Made by a program: the position numbers and the translations under genes. The notes beneath the pieces were generated by a model. It saw only the letters and a program-made list of their open reading frames with translations, was not told where the DNA came from and searched no databases. Below are positions 12,801 through 23,399 of a stretch of 64,000 bases of DNA, one piece after another; position 1 is the stretch's first letter, and each line of letters begins with the position of its first letter. The stretch spans positions 34,403,082 through 34,467,081 of the forward strand of contig NC_079364.1 in NCBI RefSeq assembly GCF_021018895.1, given 5' to 3'. The stretch comes from Seriola aureovittata. Taxonomy: Eukaryota > Chordata > Actinopteri > Carangiformes > Carangidae.

Positions 12801-13245
12801 TTATATATTTATGACATGTTTACATTTTTATATATTAATTTAAATGTGTGTGATATGTTCCATAGAGGCAAAACTATTGTTCAATAACAAAATAAACATT
12901 AAATTCAGCTTCAGACAAATTAACAAATATTAGATTCAGGTCAGTGATTATCTCAGCAGCAGACATGAACTTAATATACACACACATATACAGTATATAC
13001 ATATATACTGTATATATTATACTATACTATGTTATGTTATGATATATTATATTTTATGGATTATACTGACCTTGGTGGAGCCAGCAGGTGTTGGTGGTCG
13101 CTTGGCAGCGGTGGGTGTGGTCTCCTTGGGTAGAGGGCTTTTTTTATTGGTCGAGGCTGTAGAGGGGGAGGGCTGTTTGGCCGAGGTGGCCTCACCATTG
13201 GTGGTAGAGAGATGACGGACGTGGTTTTGGTGGAGGTTGGTTTGT
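4312..13245 (-). CDS. map4: map4-like microtubule-associated protein, partial, five exons
   Basis: Spliced gene on the minus strand; exons in transcript order: 13071-13245, 12085-12192, 9201-9260, 8519-8775, 4312-4368. Together they encode a Pro/Lys/Thr/Ala-rich region followed by [12 protein letters not shown] and [11 protein letters not shown], the first tubulin-binding repeat shared by MAP4, MAP2 and tau. Proteins of this family bind along microtubules and stabilise them. Map4 is favoured over mapt and map2 because of the PGGGK ending, the 'KRPPTPAG' style proline region and the extra small exon after the repeat. The N-terminal projection exons and the remaining repeats and stop lie outside the window or in a gap. 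Junction phases agree except at the 12085-12192 exon, which is one base out. Map2 or mapt remain possible. Confidence 0.75.
4369..6540. other. map4-like intron, no gene seen
   Basis: Part of the intron between exons 8519-8775 and 4312-4368. AT-rich, with no recognisable protein and no strong repeat beyond short G or C runs. Open frames near 4300 and 5100-5500 are chance or antisense frames. Confidence 0.5.
6541..6630. repeat. interspersed repeat fragment (teleost type)
   Basis: A run of 'caatcaatcaatca' leads into 'atttgtatagcacttttcat' and ends with 'aaagtgctttacag'. This arrangement is a familiar short interspersed repeat of fish genomes. Its class is not certain. Confidence 0.5.
7045..7500 (+). 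mobile_element. 3' fragment of a CR1/L2/Rex1-type LINE
   Basis: In broken frames the sequence reads [14 protein letters not shown], then a region matching the 'HWLPV...RI.FK.L...F KALN G.AP.Y' block, then 'KLKTHFLYALA'-like residues. This is the C-terminal end of the reverse transcriptase of CR1/L2/Rex1-like elements. Frameshifts and stops show it is dead. It is 5' truncated, as usual for LINEs. Confidence 0.6.
7690..7840. mobile_element. degenerate tRNA-like SINE fragment
   Basis: It contains 'gagagagacaggaaata', then 'gagccacgactcaaaccggg', resembling the A/B-box tRNA-derived segment of common fish SINEs (consensus close to GATTCGAACCCGGG), followed by a 'cctaaccattcggctgc' tail. The B box is mutated. 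Confidence 0.45.
8519..8775 (-). CDS. map4: map4-like exon with proline-rich region and first tubulin-binding repeat
   Basis: 257 nt. After a split Ala codon it reads [20 protein letters not shown], a basic [15 protein letters not shown] stretch, then [12 protein letters not shown] and [11 protein letters not shown]. The last two form the conserved 18-residue tubulin-binding repeat (KxGSxxNxxxxPGGG) of the MAP4/MAP2/tau family. Acceptor 'tctctgcag', donor AAG|gtagga. It is the best diagnostic exon of the gene and shows no stop or frameshift. The plus-strand frame across it is an antisense shadow. Confidence 0.9.
9201..9260 (-). CDS. map4: map4-like small Lys-rich exon
   Basis: 60 nt with acceptor 'ctacacag' and donor CAG|gtaaca. 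It starts with two bases of a split codon and ends with one. The peptide is [19 protein letters not shown], lysine-rich as expected ahead of the tubulin-binding repeats. It joins in phase to exon 8519-8775 (G|CT, Ala). Confidence 0.75.
9779..9812. repeat. (CT)n microsatellite
   Basis: An unbroken run of about 17 CT units within a map4-like intron. Confidence 0.95.
12037..12074. repeat. (GT)n microsatellite downstream of a map4-like donor
   Basis: A GT run starts about 10 bp beyond the donor of exon 12085-12192. In transcript sense it is a (CA)n tract just inside the intron, a placement that can influence splice-site choice. Confidence 0.9.
12085..12192 (-). CDS. map4: map4-like exon with internal phase conflict
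   Basis: Between acceptor 'gatttccag' and donor CAG|gtacgt there are 108 nt. The first part, in phase with the preceding exon, reads [20 protein letters not shown]. The last part, in phase with the following exon, reads [14 protein letters not shown]. The two phases differ by one base at about 12126, where GCA|GTAAGA also looks like a donor. Either one base is missing in the assembly, or two alternative exon forms overlap, or the gene copy is damaged. Confidence 0.55.
12410..12530. repeat. interspersed repeat, 'gaggtcacggtgacctt' family
   Basis: It carries 'tttgtgaggtcacggtgacc', 'ttgacctttgacc' and 'caaccaccaaaat', phrases that recur in this window near 50040-50140 and 51760-52066. The family is common in fish genomes; its class is unclear. 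Confidence 0.5.
13071..13245 (-). CDS. map4: map4-like proline/threonine-rich exon
   Basis: 175 nt with donor AAG|gtcagt; the acceptor is taken as 'tggtccag'. The frame continuing into the next exon includes [18 protein letters not shown] and [19 protein letters not shown], the Pro/Thr/Lys-rich style of the MAP4 microtubule-affinity region. The first 40 nt read better in another frame ([13 protein letters not shown]), so the 5' boundary or frame is uncertain. An A7 run near 13140 is a likely place for a sequencing length error. Confidence 0.6.
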
Positions 13246-13859
13246 CTGGACCAAGGTCAGCCTGGTGATTATGGCGTTAAAAGATAATAACAGTAAAAGA
13301 AAGTGAAGAGAAAAGAAAAAGCAAGATGAAATCATTGAATGAATCAACAATTTAAAGATCTCATAGTTGTGACAGTTTCCTGACCCGAAAGCAGACACAA
13401 CAAGAGTTAGGGGTGAAAAAGGGTTTATGAAAACAACGGCAAGAGAAGGAAGGCTGGTGGCAGGTGTGGGCTGACGACTGGAAGAGACGACTGGTGCCAT
13501 GGCTGGAATGGAGGCCGAAGGATCTTCTGGTGAGGTGGTTTGACAAGCAGAGGCTGCTGGAGAGTGCTCAAGACAGGAGAGAACAAATTAGCAAAAATAT
13601 TCAAAACAAACTACAACTGAGCACTGTGAGATCTTCCCAGGAGTTAATGTGGCCAATAGCAGACTACTGTAATGTAGACTGAACAATCTGGTGAGTGGTG
13701 GATAGTCAGCCGACGTATTTGTACTGAAGGCTTGATGAAATGATGAGTCACAGGTGTGAAGTTAAGCCAGGAGAGGGAAGCCACGCCCACACACATATTC
13801 AGAGAGACATGACAGGGGAGGGGGAAAAACAAAGATGAGCGAAAACCATCTAGAGATAT
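13246..13859. other. no gene recognised; probable repeat-derived sequence
   Basis: 'ctgacccgaaagcagacacaa' with 'gggtttatgaaaacaacggc' at 13380-13440 resembles the region next to LTR-element ends in fish genomes, but no frame survives. A stretch at 13805-13830 (acatgacaggggaggggg) is the reverse complement of the start of the LTR-like block at 14034. Confidence 0.35.
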
Positions 13860-13985
13860 ACCAAGGCCTTTACAATAGTAAGGCAAAGAATTTAAAAACT
13901 GTAGTAGTATAGTAAGAAAAAAAATGTTATAGTATAATAAGGCAAAGAATTTCATAGTATAGCAAGGCATGAAAAGCCTGTTACA
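13860..13985. repeat. diverged outlying copies of the 36-bp satellite
   Basis: 'atagtaaggcaaagaattt', 'gtagtatagtaag' and 'catagtatagcaaggcatgaa' are clear but degenerate relatives of the main array unit. They are separated from the array by the LTR-like block at 13986-14459, which suggests insertion into the edge of an older array. Confidence 0.75.
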
Positions 13986-14033
13986 TCCACTGATATTTGG
14001 GGTTGTTTTGTTCTCCAAGTGTGTTGCAGGTCT

Positions 14034-14345
14034 GTCATGCCCTCCCCTTTTTCCCTCATTGGAGTCCTGAACCATCTCAGCTGGAGTCTGTGCCAGACAA
14101 CTGTCAGCTGTTCGCCACTTCCTCATCACTGGACATGTATATCAGCCTCTAAAAACTGGTGTTTTGGCCCTTTTTTGGCCACCAAGCTGCCTATTCATCT
14201 GTTGTGTTGTTGCTGTCTGTTATTTTAGTCTTGGAAACCCTAAAGTTTTTTTTTGTTTGTTTCCCTTAATCTAATTTTAGTTGTTTGTTGCATTTTCTTA
14301 CTTGTGTTATTCTGATATTAAACACACCAACTCCTGTGTCATTTG
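14034..14345 (+). mobile_element. possible solo LTR
   Basis: It starts 'tgtcatgccctcccc', is T-rich, and contains a polyadenylation-like ATTAAA at 14317 followed by 'cctgtgtc', an arrangement seen in fish Gypsy-type LTRs. It sits between satellite copies. No target-site duplication was confirmed. Confidence 0.35.
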
Positions 14346-14459
14346 CCATGTGTCTAAGCCACTTTATTTTTTCTTTTCTTTGTTGTTGTGGTTAGTTAGA
14401 ATCACCTTGGCAACTTTATGTTACTCTGCATTTTCCCCTGGACATTTTTCTTAAGAGGG

Positions 14460-17400
14460 TTGTAAAAAGTCATAAAAATATCATAGTATAGTAAGGCATA
14501 AAAAAATCATAGTATAGTGAGACATAAAAAGTAGAAAAAAACATTATAGTATAGTGAGACCAAAAAAAGTCATAAAAACGTCATAGTGTAGTAAGGCATA
14601 AAAAGTCATAAAATCGTCATAATACAGTAAGGCATAAAAAGTCATAAAAAGTCATAAAAAGTCATAATATAGTAAGGCACAAAAAGTCATAAAAACGTCA
14701 TAGTGTAGTAAGGCATAAAAAGTCATAAAAACGTCATAGTGTAGTAAGGCATAAAAAGTCATAAACACGTCATAGTATAGTAAGGCGTAAAAAGTCATGA
14801 AAACGTCATAGTGTAGTAAGGCGTAAAAAGTCATAAAAACGTCATAGTGTAGTAAGGCGTAAAAAGTCATAAAAATGTCATAGTATAGTAAGGCATGAAG
14901 TGTCATAAAAACGTCATAATATAATAAGGTACAAAAAGTCATAAAAATGTCATAGTAAAGTAAGGCCTAAAAGTCATAAAAACGTCATAGTGTAGTAAGG
15001 CACAAAAAGTCATAAAAACGTCATTGTGTAGTAAGGCATAAAAAGTCATAAAAACGTCATAATACAGTAAGGCATAAAAAGTCATAAAAAGTCATAATAT
15101 AGTAAGGCATAAAAAGTCATAAAAACGTCATAGTATAGTAAGGCGTAAAAAGTCATGAAATCGTCATAGTATAGTAACGCGTAAAAAGTCATAAAAACGT
15201 CATAGTATAGTAAGGCGTAAAAAGTCATGAAAAGTCATAGTATAGTAAGTCGTAAAAAGTCATGAAAACGTCATAGTATAGTTAGGCGTAAAAAGTCATA
15301 AAAATGTCATAGTATAGTAAGGCGTAAAAAGTCATAAAAATGTCAAGTGTAGTAAGGCGTAAAAAGTCATAAAAACGACAGTATAGTAAGGCATAAAAAG
15401 TCATAAAAACGTCATAGTGTAGTAAGGCATAAAAAGTCATAAAAAGTCATAAAAAGTCATAATATAGTAAGGCATAAAAACTCAAAAAACGTCATAGTGT
15501 AGTAAGGCACAAAAAGTCATAAAAACGTCATAGTGTAGTAAGGCATAAAAAGTCATAAAAACGTCATAGTGTAGTAAGGCATAAAAAGTCATAAAAACGT
15601 CATAGTATAGTAAGGCGAAAAAAGTCATGAAAACGTCATAGTGTAGTAAGGCGTAAAAAGTCATAAAAACGTCATAGTGTAGTAAGGCGTAAAAAGTCAT
15701 AAAAATGTCATAGTATAGTAAGGCATGAAGTGTCATAAAAAACGTCATAGTATAATAAGGTACAAAAAGTCATAAAAATGTCATAGTAAAGTAAGGCCTA
15801 AAAGTCATAAAAAACGTCATAGTGTAGTAAGGCACAAAAAGTCATAAAAACGTCATTGTGTAGTAAGGCATAAAAAGTCATAAAAAGTCATAATACAGTA
15901 AGGCATAAAAACTCATAAAAACTCATAATATAGTAAGGCATAAAAAGTCATAAAAACGTCATAGTATAGTAAGGCGTAAAAAGTCATGAAATCGTCATAG
16001 TATAGTAAGGCGTAAAAAGTCATGAAAACGTCATAGTATAGTAAGGCGTAAAAAGTCATGAAAACGTCATAGTATAGTAAGGCGTAAAAAGTCATGAAAT
16101 CGTCATAGTATAGTAAGGCGTAAAAAGTCATAAAAATGTCATAGTATAGTAAGGCATAAAAAGTCATAAAAATGTCATAGTATAGTAAGGCATAAAAATT
16201 CATAAAAACTACATAGTATAGTAAGGCGTAAAAAGTCATAAAAACATCATAGTATAGTAAGGCATAAAAAGTCATAAAAACGTCATAGTATAGTAAGGCA
16301 TAAAAAGTCATAAAAACGTCATAATATAATAAGGTACAAAAAGTCATAAAAATGTCATAGTATAGTAAGGCACAAAAAGTCATAAAAAACTTCATAGTAT
16401 AGTAAGGCGTAAAAAGTCATAAAAATGTCATAGTATAGTAAGGCACAAAAAGTCATAAAAAACGTCATAGTGTAGTAAGGCGTAAAAAGTCATAAAAACG
16501 TCATAGTATAGTAAGGCATAAAAAGTCATAAAAACATCATAGTATAGTAAGGCATAAAAAGTCATAAAAACGTCATAGTATAGTAAGGCATAAAAAGTCA
16601 TAAAAACGTCATAATATAATAAGGTACAAAAAGTCATAAAAATGTCATAGTAGTAAGTAAGGCACAAAAAGTCATAAAAACGTCATAGTATAGTAAGGCG
16701 TAAAAAGTCATAAAAATGTCATAGTATAGTAAGGCACAAAAAGTCATAAAAACGTCATAGTGTAGTAAGGCGTAAAAAGTCATAAAAACGTCATAGTGTA
16801 GTAAGGCATAAAAAGTCATAAAAAAGTCATATATAGTAAGGCATAAAAAGTCATAAAAAAGTCATAATATAGTAAGGCACAAAAAGTCATAAAAACGTCA
16901 TAGTATAATAAGGCATGAAGTGTCATAAAAACGTCATAATATAATAAGTCACAAAAAGTCATAAAAATGTCATAGTAAAGTAAGGCACAAAAAGTCATAA
17001 AAACATCATAGTATTGTATGGCGTAAAAAGTCATAAAAGCGTCATAGTGTAGTAAGGCACAAAAAGTCATAAAAATGTCATAGTAAAGTAAGGCCTAAAA
17101 GTCATAAAAACGTCATAGTGTAGTAAGGCATAAAAAGTCATAAAAACGTCATAGTGTAGTAAGGCATAAAATGTCATAAAAACGTCATAATACAGTAAGG
17201 CGTAAAAAGTCATAAAAACGTCATAGTATAGTAAGGCACAAAAAGTCATAAAAACGTCATAGTATAGTAAGGCGTAAAAAGTCATAAAAATGTCATAGTA
17301 TAGTAAGGCACAAAAAGTCATAAAAACGTCATAGTGTAGTAAGGCGTAAAAAGTCATAAAAACGTCATAGTGTAGTAAGGCATAAAAAGTCATAAAAAAG

Positions 17401-20400
17401 TCATAATATAGTAAGGCATAAAAAGTCATAAAAAAGTCATAATATATAAGGCACAAAAAGTCATAAAAACGTCATAGTATAATAAGGCATGAAGTGTCAT
17501 AAAAACGTCATAATATAATAAGTCACAAAAAGTCATAAAAATGTCATAGTAAAGTAAGGCACAAAAAGTCATAAAAACATCATAGTATTGTATGGCGTAA
17601 AAAGTCATAAAAGCGTCATAGTGTAGTAAGGCACAAAAAGTCATAAAAATGTCATAGTAAAGTAAGGCGTAGAAAGTCATAAAAACGTCATAGTGTAGTA
17701 AGGCGTAAAAAGTCATAAAAATGTCATAGTATAGTAAGGCATAAAAAGTCATAAAAACGTCATAGTGTAGTAAGGCGTAAAAAGTCATAAAAACGTCATA
17801 GTGTAGTAAGGCGTAAAAAGTCATAAAAACATCATAGTATAGTAAGGCATAAAAAGTCATAAAAACGTCATAGTGTAGTAAGGCGTAAAAAGTCATAAAA
17901 ACGTCATAGTGTAGTAAGGCGTAAAAAGTCATAAAAACATCATAGTGTAGTAAGGCATAAAAAGTCATAAAAAAGTCATAATATAGTAAGGCATAAAAAG
18001 TCATAAAAAAGTCATAGTATAGTAAGGCATAAAAAGTCATAAAAACGTCATAGTGTAGTAAGGCATGAAGTGTCATAAAAACGTCATAGTATAATAAGGT
18101 ACAAAAAGTCATAAAAATGTCATAGTAAAGTAAGGCCTAAAAGTCATAAAAACGTCATAGTGTAGTAAGGCACAAAAAGTCATAAAAACGTCATTGTGTA
18201 GTAAGGCATAAAAAGTCATAAAAACGTCATAATACAGTAAGGCATAAAAACTCATAAAAACTCATAATATAGTAAGGCATAAAAAGTCATAAAAACGTCA
18301 TAGTATAGTAAGGCGTAAAAAGTCATGAAATCGTCATAGTATAGTAAGGCGTAAAAAGTCATGAAAACGTCATAGTATAGTAAGGCGTAAAAAGTCATGA
18401 AAACGTCATAGTATAGTAAGGCGTAAAAAGTCATGAAATCGTCATAGTATAGTAAGGCGTAAAAAGTCATAAAAATGTCATAGTAATAGTAAGGCATAAA
18501 AAGTCATAAAAATGTCATAGTATAGTAAGGCATAAAAATTCATAAAAACTACATAGTATAGTAAGGCGTAAAAAGTCAAAAAACATCATAGTATAGTAAG
18601 GCATAAAAAGTCATAAAAACGTCATAGTATAGTAAGGCATAAAAAGTCATAAAAACGTCATAATATAATAAGGTACAAAAAGTCATAAAAATGTCATAGT
18701 ATAGTAAGGCACAAAAAGTCATAAAAACGTCATAGTATAGTAAGGCGTAAAAAGTCATAAAAATGTCATAGTATAGTAAGGCACAAAAAGTCATAAAAAC
18801 GTCATAGTGTAGTAAGGCGTAAAAAGTCATAAAAACGTCATAGTATAGTAAGGCATAAAAAGTCATAAAAACATCATAGTATAGTAAGGCATAAAAAGTC
18901 ATAAAAACGTCATAGTATAGTAAGGCATAAAAAGTCATAAAAACGTCATAATATAATAAGGTACAAAAAGTCATAAAAATGTCATAGTATAGTAAGGCAC
19001 AAAAAGTCATAAAAACGTCATAGTATAGTAAGGCGTAAAAAGTCATAAAAATGTCATAGTATAGTAAGGCACAAAAAGTCATAAAAACGTCATAGTGTAG
19101 TAAGGCGTAAAAAGTCATAAAAATGTCATAGTGTAGTAAGGCATAAAAAGTCATAAAAAAGTCATAATATAGTAAGGCATAAAAAGTCATAAAAAAGTCA
19201 TAATATAGTAAGGCACAAAAAGTCATAAAAACGTCATAGTATAATAAGGCATGAAGTGTCATAAAAACGTCATAATATAATAAGTCACAAAAAGTCATAA
19301 AAATGTCATAGTAAAGTAAGGCACAAAAAGTCATAAAAACATCATAGTATTGTATGGCGTAAAAAGTCATAAAAGCGTCATAGTGTAGTAAGGCACAAAA
19401 AGTCATAAAAATGTCATAGTAAAGTAAGGCCTAAAAGTCATAAAAACGTCATAGTGTAGTAAGGCATAAAAAGTCATAAAAACGTCATAGTGTAGTAAGG
19501 CATAAAATGTCATAAAAACGTCATAATACAGTAAGGCGTAAAAAGTCATAAAAACGTCATAGTATAGTAAGGCACAAAAAGTCATAAAAACGTCATAGTA
19601 TAGTAAGGCGTAAAAAGTCATAAAAATGTCATAGTAATAGTAAGGCACAAAAAGTCATAAAAACGTCATAGTGTAGTAAGGCGTAAAAAGTCATAAAAAC
19701 GTCATAGTGTAGTAAGGCATAAAAAGTCATAAAAAAGTCATAATATAGTAAGGAAAGATAAAAAGTCATAAAAAAATCATAATATAGTAAGGCACAAAAA
19801 GTCATAAAAACGTCATAGTATAATAAGGCATGAAGTGTCATAAAAACGTCATAATATAATAAGTCACAAAAAGTCATAAAAATGTCATAGTAAAGTAAGG
19901 CACAAAAAGTCATAAAAACATCATAGTATTGTATGGCGTAAAAAGTCATAAAAGCGTCATAGTGTAGTAAGGCACAAAAAGTCATAAAAATGTCATAGTA
20001 AAGTAAGGCCTAAAAGTCATAAAAACGTCATAGTGTAGTAAGGCATAAAAAGTCATAAAAACGTCATAGTGTAGTAAGGCATAAAATGTCATAAAAACGT
20101 CATAATACAGTAAGGCGTAAAAAGTCATAAAAACGTCATAGTATAGTAAGGCACAAAAAGTCATAAAAACGTCATAGTATAGTAAGGCGTAAAAAGTCAT
20201 AAAAATGTCATAGTATAGTAAGGCACAAAAAGTCATAAAAACGTCATAATATAGTAAGGCGTAAAAAGTCATAAAAACGTCATAGTATAGTAAGGCACAA
20301 AAAATCATAAAAACGTCATAGTGTAGTAAGGCATAAAAAGTCATAAAAACGTCATAGTGTAGTAAGGCGTAAAAAGTCATAAAAACGTCATAGTGTAGTA

Positions 20401-22025
20401 AGGCGTAGAAAGTCATAAAAACGTCATAGTGTAGTAAGGCATAAAAAGTCATAAAAAAGTCATAATATAGTAAGGCATAAAAAGTCATAAAAAAGTCATA
20501 ATATAGTAAGGCATAAAAAGTCATAAAAAAGTCATAGTATAGTAAGGCATAAAAAGTCATAAAAACGTCATAGTGTAGTAAGGCATAAAAAGTCATAAAA
20601 AAGTCATAATATAGTAAGGCACAAAAAGTCATAAAAACGTCATAGTATAGTAAGGCGTAAAAAGTCATAAAAATGTCATAGTATAGTAAGGCATAAAAAG
20701 TCATAAAAACGTCATAGTGTAGTAAGGCGTAAAAAGTCATAAAAACGTCATAGTGTAGTAAGGCGTAAAAAGTCATAAAAACATCATAGTATAGTAAGGC
20801 ATAAAAAGTCATAAAAACGTCATAGTGTAGTAAGGCGTAAAAAGTCATAAAAACGTCATAGTGTAGTAAGGCGTAAAAAGTCATAAAAACATCATAGTGT
20901 AGTAAGGCATAAAAAGTCATAAAAAAGTCATAATATAGTAAGGCATAAAAAGTCATAAAAAAGTCATAGTATAGTAAGGCATAAAAAGTCATAAAAACGT
21001 CATAGTGTAGTAAGGCATAAAAAGTCATAAAAAAGTCATAATATAGTAAGGCATAAAAAGTCATAAAAAAGTCATAGTATAGTAAGGCACAAAAAGTCAT
21101 AAAAACGTCATAGTATAATAAGGCATGAAGTGTCATAATAACGTCATAATATAATAAGTCACAAAAAGTCATAAAAATGTCATAGTAAAGTAAGGCACAA
21201 AAAGTCATAAAAACATCATAGTATTGTATGGCGTAAAAAGTCTTAAAAACATCATAGTATAGTAAGGCCTAAAAGTCATTAAAACGTCATAGTATTGTAT
21301 GGCCTAAAAAGTCATAAAAACGTCATAGTATAGTAAGGTACAAAAAGTCATAAAAACGTCATAGTAAAGTAAGGCATAAAAAGTCATAAAAACGTCATAG
21401 TGTAGTAAGGCATAAAAAGTCATAAAAACGTCATAATACAGTAAGGCATAAAAAGTCATAAACACGTCATAGTATAGTAAGGCATAAAAAGTCATGAAAA
21501 CGTCATAGTATAGTAAGGCATAAAAAGTCATAAAAATGTCATAGTATAGTAAGGCGTAAAAAGTCATGAAAACGTCATAGTGTAGTAAGGCGTAAAAAGT
21601 CATAAAAACGTCATAGTGTAGTAAGGTGTAAAAAGTCATAAAAACATCATAGTATAGTAAGGCGTAAAAAGTCATAAAAACGTCATAGTATAGTAAGGCG
21701 TAAAAAGTCATAAAAATGTCATAGTATAGTAAGGCCTAAAAGTCATAAAAACGTCATAGTGTAGTAAGGCATAAAATGTCATAAAAACGTCATAATACAG
21801 TAAGGCATAAAAAGTCATAAAAAGTCATAAAAAGTCATAATATAGTAAGGCATAAAAAGTCATGAAAACGTCATAGTGTAGTAAGGCATAAAAAGTCATA
21901 AAAAAGTCATAATATAGTAAGGCATAAAAAGTCATAAAAAAGTCATAGTATAGTAAGGCACAAAAAGTCATAAAAACGTCATAGTATAATAAGGCATGAA
22001 GTGTCATAAAAACGTCATAATATAA
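14460..22025. repeat. 36-bp satellite array, ~210 units
   Basis: Head-to-tail array with a 36-bp unit built from 'aaggcataaaaagtcataa' followed by 'aaacgtcatagtatagt'. Units vary at fixed positions: gtcatagtAtagt or Gtagt, ggcAtaaa, ggcGtaaa or ggcAcaaa, cgtca, tgtca or agtca. As 36 is a multiple of 3, the minus strand reads MTFYALLYYDVF repeatedly until an A-run length change breaks frame; these frames are not genes. Marker variants recur in blocks, indicating higher-order duplication. The array ends in an assembly gap, so its real length is unknown. Confidence 0.97.
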
Positions 22026-22525
22026 NNNNNNNNNNNNNNNNNNNNNNNNNNNNNNNNNNNNNNNNNNNNNNNNNNNNNNNNNNNNNNNNNNNNNNNNNNN
22101 NNNNNNNNNNNNNNNNNNNNNNNNNNNNNNNNNNNNNNNNNNNNNNNNNNNNNNNNNNNNNNNNNNNNNNNNNNNNNNNNNNNNNNNNNNNNNNNNNNNN
22201 NNNNNNNNNNNNNNNNNNNNNNNNNNNNNNNNNNNNNNNNNNNNNNNNNNNNNNNNNNNNNNNNNNNNNNNNNNNNNNNNNNNNNNNNNNNNNNNNNNNN
22301 NNNNNNNNNNNNNNNNNNNNNNNNNNNNNNNNNNNNNNNNNNNNNNNNNNNNNNNNNNNNNNNNNNNNNNNNNNNNNNNNNNNNNNNNNNNNNNNNNNNN
22401 NNNNNNNNNNNNNNNNNNNNNNNNNNNNNNNNNNNNNNNNNNNNNNNNNNNNNNNNNNNNNNNNNNNNNNNNNNNNNNNNNNNNNNNNNNNNNNNNNNNN
22501 NNNNNNNNNNNNNNNNNNNNNNNNN
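22026..22525. other. assembly gap (500 N) at the end of the satellite
   Basis: Fixed-size gap. Left flank is satellite; right flank is a different repeat. The junction between them has not been sequenced. Confidence 1.
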
Positions 22526-23395
22526 AGTAACTGTAATTTTGTAATTTTCAACAGGTAGGGTAAGTTGTTGTAATTTTTTATAGTTAAGTAAGGTAAGTAA
22601 TTGTAAATTTTTAGTTTTAATTTTTAACTTTTGGCAGGTAAGTAGTTGTGATTTTTACAGGTAAGTAAGGTAGGTAGTTGTAAATTTTAATTTTTAATAG
22701 GTACGTAATTGTAATTATTATTGGGAATGTAGGGTGAGTAATTGTATTTTTAATTTTTCAGCAGGTAAGTAAGTAGTTGTAATTTTTTCGGGTAAGTAGG
22801 TAGGTTTTTTGGTATGTAGGTAGGTAAGTGATTTTATTTTTGAACCGGTAAATAAGGTAAGTATTTATAATTTTAATAGGTAAGTAATTGTAATTTTAAT
22901 TGGGTAAGTAGTTGTGTTTTGTTTGGGTAAGTATAGTAAGTATTTGTAGTTTTAATAGGTAAGTAAGGTAAGTCATTGTAATTTTTTAGTAGGTAAGTGA
23001 GGTAAGTAATTGTAGTTTTTAATAGGTAAGTGGGGAAATAATTTTTTAACTTTTTAACAGGTAGGTAAGGTAAGCTTTTTTTATTATTCCTAAATTGCAA
23101 TTTTTTTTAAATTTATTTAAAAATTATTTTTTCTAAAAGAAGTTATTAAGGTGGGTATTTGTAATTTTTAAATTTTTAGTTAAGTAAGGTAAGTATTTGT
23201 AATTTTTAACCGGTAAGTAACTGTAATTTTGTAATTTTCAACAGGTAAGGTAAGTTGTTGTAATTTTTTATAGTTAAGTAAGGTAAGTAATTGTAATTTT
23301 TAGTTTTAATTTTTAACTTTTAGCAGGTAAGTAGTTGTGATTTTTACAGGTAAGTAAGGTAAGTAGTTGTAGATTTTAATTTTTAACAGGTAAGA
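22526..23395. repeat. GGTAAGTA-rich imperfect tandem array
   Basis: About 870 bp of degenerate units of the form 'ggtaagtaattgtaattttt' with 'aacaggtaagtaagg'. A ~175-bp segment at 22526-22700 is repeated almost exactly at 23216-23390. GTAAGT, the ideal vertebrate 5' splice-site sequence, occurs dozens of times on the plus strand. No protein is encoded. Confidence 0.9.
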
Positions 23396-23399
23396 CACC

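Noticed and set aside
14652..22007. Many long minus-strand frames of MTFYALLYYDVF repeats as genes
   Set aside because: They follow directly from a 36-bp satellite period divisible by three, break at A-run length changes, and have no promoter, splice or homology support.
14460..22025. CRISPR-like regular repeat
   Set aside because: Units are contiguous with no unique spacers, and the genome is vertebrate.
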